Shown here piece after piece: positions 31,632 to 39,748 of a stretch of 64,000 nt of DNA. The translations under genes and the position numbers were made by a program. Positions within the stretch are counted from its first letter, which is position 1. Each line of letters opens with the position of its first letter. Origin of the DNA: DATLSM01 sp963722965 (GTDB taxonomy: Bacteria > Actinomycetota > Thermoleophilia > Solirubrobacterales > 70-9). The stretch lies in assembly GCA_963722965.1 (NCBI GenBank), contig CAVROX010000011.1:62001-126000 (forward strand), read 5' to 3'. Below the pieces are notes generated by a model, which was given only the letters and a program-made list of their open reading frames with translations, was not told where the DNA came from and searched no databases.

Positions 31632-32372
31632 ATGATCGTTGGCTTTTGCGGGTCCGGGAACATGGCGGCTGCTATGGCGCGGGGATGGGTCGGCGAGGTC
31701 GATCGGATGCTGCTCACCGATTCAGGGTCAGGACGGGCCATCGAGCTTGCTCGGGAGGTCGGCGGAGAGGCTGTTGGCTCCAACGCGGAGCTTGCTGATA
31801 TCGCCGACGTCGTCGTGATTGCGGTAAAGCCAGCGCAGCTCGATGAAGTTGCCGGCGAACTAGCCGGGGCTCGGTCGGCGATCTCGCTCTTAGCGGCTAC
31901 CCCTTTGGCGAAGGTTGCCGCCGCGCTACCCGGGGTCGCGGTAGCGCGGGTGATGCCCAATCTGGGGGTGGAGGTTCGACGCGGGGTCCTCTGCGTGGCC
32001 GGTGTCGCCGGGGCGGAGATCCGCGGGCTGCTCGGCAAGCTCGGCCACATCGTCGACCTTCCCGATGAGGATTTCGACATCGCCACCGCTGTGATGGGTT
32101 GCGCACCCGCCTACCTGGCGCTGGCGGTCGAAGCGATCGCCGATGCCGGGGCCCGGGAAGGGCTTGACCCACAGCTCGCGCGGGAGTTGGTGGTCGAGAC
32201 GACCGCCGGCACGGCGGAGCTGCTGCGCCTGCGACACCCGGCCGACGTGCGGAGGGCCGTCGCCTCGCCTGGAGGGAGCACCGAGGCCGGGCTGGAAGCG
32301 CTCGAGAGGGAGGGAGTGCGGGTCGGCTTTGAGGCCGCGGTGCGTGCCTCATTGGAGAGGATGGGCGGATGA
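31632..32372 (+). CDS. proC: Pyrroline-5-carboxylate reductase
   Basis: ProC reduces pyrroline-5-carboxylate to proline with NAD(P)H. The 246 residues begin with the Rossmann motif IVGFCGSGNMAAAMARG, followed by VVVIAVKPAQLDEV and VARVMPNLGVEVRRG. The C-terminal dimer helices contain ATAVMGCAPAYLALAVEAIADAG and AVASPGGSTEAGLEAL. A TAGTCT element lies nine bases before the ATG. The stop overlaps yggT. Confidence 0.93.
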   Translation: MIVGFCGSGNMAAAMARGWVGEVDRMLLTDSGSGRAIELAREVGGEAVGSNAELADIADVVVIAVKPAQLDEVAGELAGARSAISLLAATPLAKVAAALPGVAVARVMPNLGVEVRRGVLCVAGVAGAEIRGLLGKLGHIVDLPDEDFDIATAVMGCAPAYLALAVEAIADAGAREGLDPQLARELVVETTAGTAELLRLRHPADVRRAVASPGGSTEAGLEALEREGVRVGFEAAVRASLERMGG

Positions 32373-32671
32373 TCCCGCTGGCGCTGAGTCGGGGCGACGT
32401 GGCCAGCTACGTCAACGCCCTCCTCACCGTCTACATCATCCTCATCTTCGTCAACATTCTCATTTCCTGGTTGCCGCGAGTCCCCTACAACCGCGCGCTG
32501 CGCGCCGTGCTCGACTTTGTCGCGGAGACGACCAACCCATACCTCAATCTCTTCCGCCGCTTTCTGCCGCCGGTGGGCGCCGGTGGGTTGGCGCTCGACC
32601 TGAGCCCGATGCTTGGGATCATCTTGCTGTTTGTGCTGCAACAGGTCATCGTCGGCCTGATCTCCGGGTGA
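32369..32671 (+). CDS. yggT: YggT family membrane protein
   Basis: The 100-residue protein has two hydrophobic segments, at about residues 15-35 (LLTVYIILIFVNILISWLP) and 75-97, flanking the conserved FVAETTNPYLNLFRRFLPP loop. The family is linked to division, osmotic stress and chromosome segregation, but its activity is not defined. It overlaps proC and lspA by four bases each, matching the common sepF-proC-yggT order. Confidence 0.88.
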   Translation: MIPLALSRGDVASYVNALLTVYIILIFVNILISWLPRVPYNRALRAVLDFVAETTNPYLNLFRRFLPPVGAGGLALDLSPMLGIILLFVLQQVIVGLISG

Positions 32672-33129
32672 GGCGAGGGGACGTCCGTGCCTGGCGCCTG
32701 GCCGGCGCGCTCTGCGGCCTCGTAGTCGTCGCCGACCAGGCGGCGAAGGCGGCGATCGAAGCCCACCTCGTCCCCGGCCAACACGTCGCCGTGCTCGGGC
32801 CGCTTAGCCTCACGCTCACCCACAACACCGGCGTCGCGTTCGGCCTCGCCGGCGGTGCCGGCACCGGCCTGGTCTTGGTCACGCTGGCAGCGCTCAGCTT
32901 CGTCGGTTTGCTTTTCTGGCGCAATCCCACGCGGCCGGGGATGTGGATCGCGGTCGGCCTGCTGGCCGGCGGAGCGCTGGGGAACCTCGCCGATCGGGTC
33001 CGCGCCGGTGCGGTTACCGACTACGTCGACCTGCCGCACTGGCCTCCCTTCAACCTCGCCGACACGGCAATCACGATCGGCGTCGTTTTGCTCGCGATCT
33101 CCTTCCTGCGGGAGGCAAAGGACCAATGA
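32668..33129 (+). CDS. lspA: Lipoprotein signal peptidase
   Basis: LspA is the aspartic signal peptidase II that cleaves prolipoproteins in the membrane. The 153 residues have four hydrophobic segments. The catalytic Asp residues lie in ALGNLADRVRAGAVTDYVD and PFNLADTAITIG, and NTGVAFGL is conserved. GTG 32668 overlaps the yggT stop; longer frames lie in proC. Its stop overlaps rluD. Confidence 0.93.
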   Translation: MRRGDVRAWRLAGALCGLVVVADQAAKAAIEAHLVPGQHVAVLGPLSLTLTHNTGVAFGLAGGAGTGLVLVTLAALSFVGLLFWRNPTRPGMWIAVGLLAGGALGNLADRVRAGAVTDYVDLPHWPPFNLADTAITIGVVLLAISFLREAKDQ

Positions 33130-33803
33130 GGGCCGGGCTGCGCGTCATCTACCGCGATCAGTCCCTCGCCGTCGTTGAGAAGCCGGCGGGCCTCATCGTT
33201 CACCCCGCCCCTTCCCAGCGCGGCCCGACGCTGGTCGACGAGCTGGCGGAGTTCCTCGGCGGTGGGGAGGACCCCAAGCGGCCCGGCATCGTCCATCGCC
33301 TCGACAAGGACACCAGCGGCCTTATGGTCGTTGCCCGCACAGACGCTGCACATGCCGCCCTTCAAGAGCAGATTCAGCGCCGCGCGATCGATCGCCGCTA
33401 TCTGGCGCTCGCGGGAGGGCGCATCGCTTCGCGGACCGGCACGATCGACGCGCCGATCGGTCGCGCGGCGCGCGAGAGGCATCGGATGGCCGTAGCTGGT
33501 TCGGCCGCCCGGCAGGCGCGCACCCACTTCGAGGTGTTGGAGCTGCTTTCGGCAGAGACCTACCTGGAGGTGCGACTGGAGACTGGCAGGACGCACCAGA
33601 TCCGTGCTCACTTCGCGGCGATCGGCCACCCGCTGGCCGGCGATGTGACCTACGGGGGGGACAACCGCTACGGGCTAAGGCGACAGTTCCTCCATGCGCA
33701 CAGCCTCGCCTTCACCCATCCTCTCAGCGGCGAGGCCCTCGCTTTTAAGGCAGCGCTGCCAGAGGACCTTGCCGAGGTTCTTGCGGCGGCCCGCGCCGCC
33801 TGA
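33126..33803 (+). CDS. rluD: RluD-type 23S rRNA pseudouridine synthase (no S4 domain)
   Basis: The 225-residue enzyme has VVEKPAGLIVHPA, the catalytic-Asp motif GIVHRLDKDTSGLMVVAR, RRYLALAGG and the C-terminal LETGRTHQIRAHFAAIGHPLAGD. The N-terminal S4 RNA-binding domain common in RluC/RluD enzymes is absent, because the catalytic domain starts directly at ATG 33126. The ATG overlaps the lspA stop, and no S4-like sequence is seen upstream. The exact modified uridine cannot be assigned. Confidence 0.88.
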   Translation: MRAGLRVIYRDQSLAVVEKPAGLIVHPAPSQRGPTLVDELAEFLGGGEDPKRPGIVHRLDKDTSGLMVVARTDAAHAALQEQIQRRAIDRRYLALAGGRIASRTGTIDAPIGRAARERHRMAVAGSAARQARTHFEVLELLSAETYLEVRLETGRTHQIRAHFAAIGHPLAGDVTYGGDNRYGLRRQFLHAHSLAFTHPLSGEALAFKAALPEDLAEVLAAARAA

Positions 33804-33816
33804 TCTGTTCCCCCTC

Positions 33817-33934
33817 TACAATCCCGCGAGTTCGAAAACCCGACCCCCGCTCGCAGCGTCCCGGGTCCTGCCCGGCCTCACGCCGGGTCCGCTAAGCGCG
33901 ACGGGAGACGCATTCAGCTACCAAGGAGATTTGG
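33817..33934 (+). promoter_or_regulatory. rpsB promoter and leader
   Basis: TACAAT at 33817-33822 is a good -10 element without a clear -35. The leader of about 105 bases holds a stem CCCGGC/GCCGGG (33871-33887) and a ribosome site AAGGAGA at 33923-33929. A feedback role for S2, known in other bacteria, is inference. Confidence 0.5.
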
Positions 33935-35002
33935 ATGTCAGAGGCAGACCTCAAGGCGCTGCTGGAAGCCGGAGTTCACTTCGGCCACCAGACCCGTCGC
34001 TGGAACCCGAACATGCGCCGCTTCATCTACGGCGAGCTGGACGGAATCCACATCATCGACCTGCTCCAGACCGAGGCGCTGCTGGAGAATGCCCGCCGTT
34101 TCGCTGGTGAGTTGGCCAGCGGCGGCGGCACCGTGCTGTTCGTCGGCACCAAGAAGCAGGCACGCGACTCGATCAAAGAATGGGCGGACCGCTGCCAGAT
34201 GCCATACGTCAACCAGCGTTGGCTGGGCGGGTTGCTGACCAACTTCAACACGATGGCGACCCGAATCGCCCGACTGCACGAGCTCAATAGCTGGAAGGAG
34301 GAGGGCAAACTCGAGCTGCTGCCGACCAAGGAGCGGATGGGGATGGAGGCAGAACTGGCAAAGCTCGAGTTCAACCTAGGCGGAGTTCGCGACATGGAGC
34401 GCCTGCCCGACGCGGTCTTCGTCACCGACCTCAAGACCGAGGAGATCGCCGTCCACGAGGCAGCCCGCCTGCGGATCCCGATCATCGGTCTGGTCGACAC
34501 CAACTGCGACCCCAATCCGGTCGATTACGTGATCCCCGGCAACGACGACGCGATCCGGTCCTGCCAGCTGGTGATCGGCACGATCGGCGCGGCAGTCGAG
34601 ACGGGTGCCTCCGCCTGGCGCACGCAGGAGGAAAAGCGGATCGCCGAGGAGATGGAGCGTCGCCGCAAAGAGGAGGAGGAGCGGCGCAAGCGCGAGGAGG
34701 AAGAGAAAGCACGGGTGGAAGCCGCGGAAGCCGCCGCGGCGAACGCTGCGGCGGAGGCCACAAGCCAGGCAGCGGCTGAGGGGTCTGGGCAAACGGCCGC
34801 GGTAGCTGTAGCTGAGCCTGGGGAGGGCCGGGCTCAGGGACCCCCGACACCACCCTCCCCGCCACCATCCGCGGGCGGGCAAACCCAGACCGCCTTGGGA
34901 TCGGAGGAAGAGCAGAAACCCGCGGATCAAGCGGGAGGGGACCCAGATTCTGAGCTCGAGACAAAAGCTGAGTCAGATGCGACGGAGGAGGGTGCTTCGT
35001 GA
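33935..35002 (+). CDS. rpsB: 30S ribosomal protein S2 with a long C-terminal extension
   Basis: The S2 core fills residues 1-225: LLEAGVHFGHQTRRWNPNM, LFVGTKKQARDSIKEWA, VNQRWLGGLLTNFNTM, and VDTNCDPNPVDYVIPGNDDAIRS. S2 proteins are usually about 230-270 residues, whereas this one has 355. The extra 120 or so residues begin with a charged Glu/Arg/Lys coiled-coil stretch (EEKRIAEEMERRRKEEEE), continue with Ala-rich and Pro-rich low complexity, and end acidic (EEGAS). AAGGAGA precedes ATG 33935, and the stop overlaps the tsf GTG. Confidence 0.95.
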   Translation: MSEADLKALLEAGVHFGHQTRRWNPNMRRFIYGELDGIHIIDLLQTEALLENARRFAGELASGGGTVLFVGTKKQARDSIKEWADRCQMPYVNQRWLGGLLTNFNTMATRIARLHELNSWKEEGKLELLPTKERMGMEAELAKLEFNLGGVRDMERLPDAVFVTDLKTEEIAVHEAARLRIPIIGLVDTNCDPNPVDYVIPGNDDAIRSCQLVIGTIGAAVETGASAWRTQEEKRIAEEMERRRKEEEERRKREEEEKARVEAAEAAAANAAAEATSQAAAEGSGQTAAVAVAEPGEGRAQGPPTPPSPPPSAGGQTQTALGSEEEQKPADQAGGDPDSELETKAESDATEEGAS

Positions 35003-35604
35003 GCGTTTCTGCATCCGATGTAAAGGCGCTGAGGGACAGGACCGGTGCTGCGATGATGGATTGCAAAGCCGCTCTCACCGAGGCCGAAGGGGACACCGAG
35101 CGGGCCGTAGAGCTGCTGCGCGTGAAGGGGCAGGCCTCCGCTGCGAAGCGCGAAGGCCGCGGCACCGAGGAGGGGGTCGTCTCCGCCTACATCCACGCCA
35201 ATGACAAGGTCGGTGCGATGGTCGAAGTGCAGTGCGAGACTGACTTCGTCGCTCGCAACGAGGACTTCAGAGCTTTCGCCTACGAGGTCGCCCTGCACGT
35301 CGCGGCGACGGCGCCTCGATACGTCTCCGCCGCGGAGGTCCCCGAGCAGGAGCGCGAGGCCGAACGGCGCGTCTTCGAGGAGAAGGCGCGCGCGGAAGGC
35401 AAGCCGGACAACGTCCTCGAGAAGATCGTCGAGGGCCAGCTCGCAAAGTGGTCGAGCGAGGTCGCGCTGCTTGACCAGTCCCATGTCAACGCCGACAAGC
35501 ACGAATCCAAGACAATCGAGGAGCTGCGCCAGGAGCTGGCTGCGAAGACGGGAGAGAACATCCGCGTCGCCCGCTTCGCCTACTTCCGCGTCGGTGAGGC
35601 TTGA
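34999..35604 (+). CDS. tsf: Translation elongation factor Ts
   Basis: EF-Ts exchanges GDP on EF-Tu. The 201-residue form is the short type found in many actinobacteria and thermophiles. The N-terminal UBA-like domain KALRDRTGAAMMDCKAALTE is clear. The core holds the EF-Tu-contact segment ETDFVARNEDF and the C-terminal ENIRVARFAYFRVGE. GTG 34999 overlaps the rpsB stop. Confidence 0.95.
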   Translation: MSVSASDVKALRDRTGAAMMDCKAALTEAEGDTERAVELLRVKGQASAAKREGRGTEEGVVSAYIHANDKVGAMVEVQCETDFVARNEDFRAFAYEVALHVAATAPRYVSAAEVPEQEREAERRVFEEKARAEGKPDNVLEKIVEGQLAKWSSEVALLDQSHVNADKHESKTIEELRQELAAKTGENIRVARFAYFRVGEA

Positions 35605-35652
35605 GCGGATAGAGCCTCCGGATAGGCTCGCCTCCGAGCGCAGCCGCACGCC

Positions 35653-36390
35653 ATGGACTCAGACCCCAAGTTCAGCCGCATCCTTCTCAAGCTCTCCGGT
35701 GAGGCGCTGATGGGCGAGCTCGACTACGGCACCGATGGGAGCCAGGTACAGCGGATCGCCCGACAGGCGGCAGCGATCCGAGCCCGAGGGGTGGAGGTGG
35801 CGATCGTGGTCGGCGCCGGCAACATCTATCGCGGGCTCGCGGCTGCGGCCGAGGGGATGGATCGCGCCACCGGTGACTACATGGGCATGTTGGCGACGGT
35901 GCTCAACGCCCTCACCCTCCAGGACGCCCTGGAGACGCTGGGCCAGCACACCCGGGTGATGTCGGCAATCGACGTGAAGGAGGTGGCTGAGCCCTATATC
36001 CGTCGCCGCGCCATCCGCCACCTCGAGAAGGGGAGGGTGGTGATCTTCGCCGCCGGGACAGGCAATCCGTTCTTCACCACCGACACCGCGGCAGCCCTGC
36101 GGGCCCTGGAGATCCATGCCGAGGCGATCCTGATGGCCAAGAACGGGGTGGAGGGGGTCTACGACGCCGATCCCGCGCTTCATCCGGAGGCCAAGTTCAT
36201 CCCCGAAATCGGACACCGCGAGGCGATCGAGCGCGGGTTGAAGGTGATGGACTCGACCGCACTCTCCCTCTGCATGGACAACGACCTACCGATCTACGTC
36301 TTCAACATGGGGGATGAGGGCAACATAGATAGGATCGTCCGTGGCGAGAAGGTCGGCACACTGGTCGCCAGTGCGTCCGACGCCGAGTGA
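35653..36390 (+). CDS. pyrH: Uridylate kinase
   Basis: PyrH phosphorylates UMP with ATP. The 245 residues include RILLKLSGEALMG, VVGAGNIYRGLAAAAEGMDRATGDYMGMLATV, VIFAAGTGNPFFTTDTAA, and KVMDSTALSLCMDNDLPIYVFNM. The start has no strong ribosome site. A TAGGCT element lies near 35622, so a short leader is possible. It lies in the widely conserved order rpsB-tsf-pyrH-frr. Confidence 0.95.
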   Translation: MDSDPKFSRILLKLSGEALMGELDYGTDGSQVQRIARQAAAIRARGVEVAIVVGAGNIYRGLAAAAEGMDRATGDYMGMLATVLNALTLQDALETLGQHTRVMSAIDVKEVAEPYIRRRAIRHLEKGRVVIFAAGTGNPFFTTDTAAALRALEIHAEAILMAKNGVEGVYDADPALHPEAKFIPEIGHREAIERGLKVMDSTALSLCMDNDLPIYVFNMGDEGNIDRIVRGEKVGTLVASASDAE

Positions 36391-36402
36391 GGACTTGAAC
36401 CG

Positions 36403-36966
36403 GTGGAGCTGATCGACGAACTGCTCGAGGACGCCAGGGGCCGTATGGCCAAGTCGGTCGAGTCAAGTCGCGGCGAGCTGGCGACCGTTCGCACCGGCCG
36501 CGCATCCCCGCACCTGCTTGACCGGATCTCGGTCGACTACTACGGGACCCCGACGCCACTCAAGCAGCTCGCAAACGTTGCAACCACCGACGCCCGCCTG
36601 CTGACTGTCACCCCGTACGACAAGTCCTCACTGGCGACGATCGAGAAGGCGATTCAGGAGTCAGACGTCGGGCTTACCCCCGGCAACGACGGCAACGTAA
36701 TCCGCCTCCAGGTACCCGAGCTAACCGAGGAGCGCCGCCGTGAGATGGTCAAGGTCGTCCACGGCGTCGCCGAGGAGGGCCGGATCGCGATCCGCAACGT
36801 CCGCCGCGACGTGATGCAGGACCTTCGCGAGATGAAAAAAGAAGGCGAGGCTGGCGAGGACGACGAGCGCCGGGCCGAGGCCGCGCTGCAAAAGCAGACC
36901 AACGATGCGATCGCCGAGATCGACGCGTTGCTCAAGGGCAAGGAAGAGGAAATCCTCGAGGTTTGA
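36403..36966 (+). CDS. frr: Ribosome recycling factor
   Basis: RRF with EF-G splits post-termination ribosomes. The 187-residue length is standard. Motifs are LATVRTGRASPHLLDRISVDYYGTPTPLKQLA, TVTPYDKSSLATIEKAI, GLTPGNDGNVIRL, and LTEERRREMVK. The GTG start lies 12 bases after pyrH, and the stop overlaps the uppS TTG. Confidence 0.96.
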   Translation: MELIDELLEDARGRMAKSVESSRGELATVRTGRASPHLLDRISVDYYGTPTPLKQLANVATTDARLLTVTPYDKSSLATIEKAIQESDVGLTPGNDGNVIRLQVPELTEERRREMVKVVHGVAEEGRIAIRNVRRDVMQDLREMKKEGEAGEDDERRAEAALQKQTNDAIAEIDALLKGKEEEILEV

Positions 36967-37631
36967 CCCCTGCCCGGTATGTAGCGATCATCACCGACGG
37001 CAACGGGCGCTGGGCTCAACAGCGCGGTTTGCCGGTCGTCGCCGGGCACCGGGCCGGGGCTGACACGGTGAAGGCTCGGTTGCGGGATGCGGTCGAGCTG
37101 GGAGTCAAAGAGCTGACCGTCTACTCCTTCTCAACCGAGAACTGGTCGCGACCGGCAGAGGAGGTCGACGGATTGATGCGGGTGTTCGGCGAGCGGATCG
37201 CCGAGGAGACCCCGGAGCTGCACGAGGCTGGCGTGCGGCTGCGCTTCATCGGCCGCCGTGCGGGAGTCGACCCCGAGCTGGTGGAGCTGATGGAGTGGGC
37301 CGAACTCACCACCGATGCAAACCGGCGCATCACCCTTTTCGTCGCTTTCAACTACGGCGGCAGGGCGGAGATCGTCGATGCAGCGCGAAGTTTCCAGGGG
37401 GACTCCGAAGAGGAGTTTCGCCAACACCTCTACGCACCCGAGATGCACGATCCCGACCTCCTCATCCGAACGAGCGGAGAGCAGCGCATCTCCAACTACC
37501 TGCTGTGGCAGTGCGCCTACTCGGAGCTCGTATTCCGCGAGGAGCTGTGGCCGGACTTCACACGTGAGGCGCTGGAGGAGTCCCTGCAGGAGTATGAGTC
37601 GCGCCAGCGCCGTTTCGGGGCGAGGGCCTGA
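36963..37631 (+). CDS. uppS: Undecaprenyl diphosphate synthase (cis-prenyltransferase)
   Basis: UppS extends farnesyl diphosphate to the lipid carrier used in wall synthesis. The 222 residues carry VAIITDGNGRWAQQRG with the catalytic Asp, YSFSTENWSRP, FNYGGRAEI, and the C-terminal DLLIRTSGEQRISNYLLWQ with the Arg residues that bind pyrophosphate. The Met that usually precedes Asp-Gly-Asn is Thr here. The TTG start overlaps the frr stop and leaves a short N terminus of eight residues before the core. Confidence 0.93.
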   Translation: MTPARYVAIITDGNGRWAQQRGLPVVAGHRAGADTVKARLRDAVELGVKELTVYSFSTENWSRPAEEVDGLMRVFGERIAEETPELHEAGVRLRFIGRRAGVDPELVELMEWAELTTDANRRITLFVAFNYGGRAEIVDAARSFQGDSEEEFRQHLYAPEMHDPDLLIRTSGEQRISNYLLWQCAYSELVFREELWPDFTREALEESLQEYESRQRRFGARA

Positions 37632-37633
37632 GG

Positions 37634-38584
37634 ATGAATTCTTCGGGCGAGGAGCGCGAGGAGCGCCGCACTCGGCCGCGGCGCAGCTTCCGCGAGGCAG
37701 AAGATCTGTTTGACGGGCTCGAGGACCCGGCCCTCGCAGGACGGCCACAAGACCCGCCCCGCCGCCAGCCCACCCGCCACCAAGAGATGCGGGGCGAGAC
37801 CGCCAAACGGATCCTGGTCGCGATCCCGTGGATCGTTTTCACGATCGCGATCGTCGTCGCCGGCGGGCTCGCCTTTACGGTCGCGATGATCGCAATCGGG
37901 GCGCTTGCCCTGCACGAGTACTTCACGATGACCGACGCGCTGAAGCCGATCAAGATCGGCTCCTACGCCTCGGTCACTGCACTGGTCCTCGCCGCCCATT
38001 TCGGCAGCGCCTTCAACGTGGTGATGGTCCTCGCAGCGTCCTTCCTCGTGCTCTTCCTGCTCGGGGCCGACCGCGGGCACCGCGACGGGATCACGGTCTC
38101 GATGGGCGTATCCCTGCTCGGGGTGCTGTGGATCGGAATCCCGCTGGTCCACGCGGTCTTGCTGCGTGAACTGCCAAACCACGGCGCCGCGCTGTTGGTC
38201 GACGTTCTCATCGGCACCTTCATCACCGACACCGCGGCCTACGCGACCGGGCGGATGTTCGGCAGTCACCGGATCGCCCCCAGCCTCTCTCCCAACAAGA
38301 CGCTGGAGGGTCTGATCGGCGGCTTTTTGATCGGCACCATGAGCGTCTGGTTTGCGGGGCTTTACCAGAACTGGCTCTCGGGAATGGATGCGCTGATCCT
38401 CGGCGCCGCCGTCGCGGCGATCGCCCCGCTCGGGGACCTCTTCGAGTCGATGCTGAAGCGAGACCTCGGCAAGAAGGACACCGGTCACCTCTTCGGGCCC
38501 CATGGCGGCATCCTCGATCGCCTCGACGCCGTCCTCTTCACCGTCGTGCTCGGTTACTACCTCGCCGTCCAGCTGGTCTATTGA
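37634..38584 (+). CDS. cdsA: Phosphatidate cytidylyltransferase (CDP-diglyceride synthase)
   Basis: CdsA makes CDP-diacylglycerol for phospholipids. The 316-residue protein starts with about 60 charged, probably disordered cytoplasmic residues, then has about seven membrane helices. The family signature near the C terminus is well kept: SLSPNKTLEGLIGG, PLGDLFESMLKRDLGKKD and GPHGGILDRLDA. ATG 37634 follows uppS by two bases; an internal ATG at 37787 would remove the charged region. Confidence 0.93.
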   Translation: MNSSGEEREERRTRPRRSFREAEDLFDGLEDPALAGRPQDPPRRQPTRHQEMRGETAKRILVAIPWIVFTIAIVVAGGLAFTVAMIAIGALALHEYFTMTDALKPIKIGSYASVTALVLAAHFGSAFNVVMVLAASFLVLFLLGADRGHRDGITVSMGVSLLGVLWIGIPLVHAVLLRELPNHGAALLVDVLIGTFITDTAAYATGRMFGSHRIAPSLSPNKTLEGLIGGFLIGTMSVWFAGLYQNWLSGMDALILGAAVAAIAPLGDLFESMLKRDLGKKDTGHLFGPHGGILDRLDAVLFTVVLGYYLAVQLVY

Positions 38585-38590
38585 GCTACC

Positions 38591-38596
38591 TACACT
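38591..38596 (+). promoter_or_regulatory. -10 element of dxr (leaderless type)
   Basis: TACACT ends six bases before ATG 38603, in an 18-base gap with no ribosome site. Confidence 0.55.
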
Positions 38597-38602
38597 GAAT
38601 CG

Positions 38603-39748
38603 ATGAGAAAGCTCGTACTCCTCGGATCCACCGGGTCGATCGGGACACAGGCTCTCGAGGTCGTTGCGAGTTCGGATGATCTCGAGGTAGTCGGCCTCGC
38701 CGCCCGCTCGGGCTGGGAGCAGCTCATCGCACAGGCCCGTCAGTTCGGGGTGCCGGTTGTAGCGCTGGCCGATGAGGGCGCCGCGCAGCGAGCTGGGGAA
38801 GAGTGGAGCGGGCGGGTGCTGGCCGGCGAGGAGGGGGTCCGCGAGCTGATCGCTTCCTCCGCTGCGGACATCATCCTGAACGCGATCGTCGGCGCCGCCG
38901 GACTTGCCTCGACCGTTGTCGCTCTGAGCGAGGGCATCGACGTAGCGCTCGCAAACAAGGAGAGCTTGGTGGTCGGCGGCGAGCTGGTGATGGCGCTGGC
39001 CGAGGCGAGCGGTGCCCGGTTGCTGCCGGTCGACTCAGAGCACTCGGCCCTGCACCAGCTGATTGGAGCCGCGCGGGTGGGGACTGTCGAGCGCCTTATC
39101 CTGACCGCCTCCGGCGGCCCCTTCCGTGGCCGCGAGGACCTTGCCGGCGTCTCCGTGGATGAAGCGCTCGCCCATCCGACCTGGACGATGGGGGGGAGGA
39201 TCACGATCGACTCGGCGACGCTGATGAACAAGGGCTTTGAGACGATCGAGGCACACCATCTCTTTGGCGTCCCCTACGGGCGGATCGACGTCGTCGTCCA
39301 CCCCCAGTCGTTGGTCCACTCGCTGGTCCAGCTCAACGATGGTGCTGCGCTTGCCCATCTCGGCCATCCGGACATGCGGGTGCCGATCTCCTACGCGCTG
39401 CACTTCCCCGAGCGCGCCGACGTCGACATTGCGCAGCTGAATCTCGCCACCAGCGGCGATCTGACCTTCGAAGCTCCCGACCTCGAGACCTTTGCCTGCC
39501 TGCGCCTCGCCCGCGAAGCCGGGGCGGCGGGTGGAACCATGCCCTGCGCGCTGAATGCCGCCGATGAGGTCGCCGTCGCCGCTTTTCTCGATCGCCGCAT
39601 CCCTTTCACCGGCATCGCCGAGGTGATCGAGCGGGTCCTAGCGGAGATGCCCGCAAATCCGATCTACCACTTCGACGACCTCTTCGCCGTCGATGCCGAG
39701 GCTCGTCAGCGCTCCGCCGAGGAGGTTCGGGGGTTGGCGCGAGTATGA
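38603..39748 (+). CDS. dxr: 1-deoxy-D-xylulose 5-phosphate reductoisomerase
   Basis: Dxr makes 2-C-methyl-D-erythritol 4-phosphate in the non-mevalonate isoprenoid route and is the target of fosmidomycin. The 381 residues have the NADPH motif LLGSTGSIGTQALEVV, NKESLVVGG, the metal and substrate site LLPVDSEHSALHQ, SGGPFRG, and HPTWTMGGRITIDSATLMNKGFE. Its stop overlaps rseP. IspG of the same pathway lies two genes downstream. Confidence 0.96.
   Translation: MRKLVLLGSTGSIGTQALEVVASSDDLEVVGLAARSGWEQLIAQARQFGVPVVALADEGAAQRAGEEWSGRVLAGEEGVRELIASSAADIILNAIVGAAGLASTVVALSEGIDVALANKESLVVGGELVMALAEASGARLLPVDSEHSALHQLIGAARVGTVERLILTASGGPFRGREDLAGVSVDEALAHPTWTMGGRITIDSATLMNKGFETIEAHHLFGVPYGRIDVVVHPQSLVHSLVQLNDGAALAHLGHPDMRVPISYALHFPERADVDIAQLNLATSGDLTFEAPDLETFACLRLAREAGAAGGTMPCALNAADEVAVAAFLDRRIPFTGIAEVIERVLAEMPANPIYHFDDLFAVDAEARQRSAEEVRGLARV

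Noticed and set aside
36963..37000. Met-to-Thr change before the Asp-Gly-Asn motif of UppS as a sign of lost function
   Set aside because: The catalytic Asp and all pyrophosphate-binding residues are intact, and this position is not catalytic.
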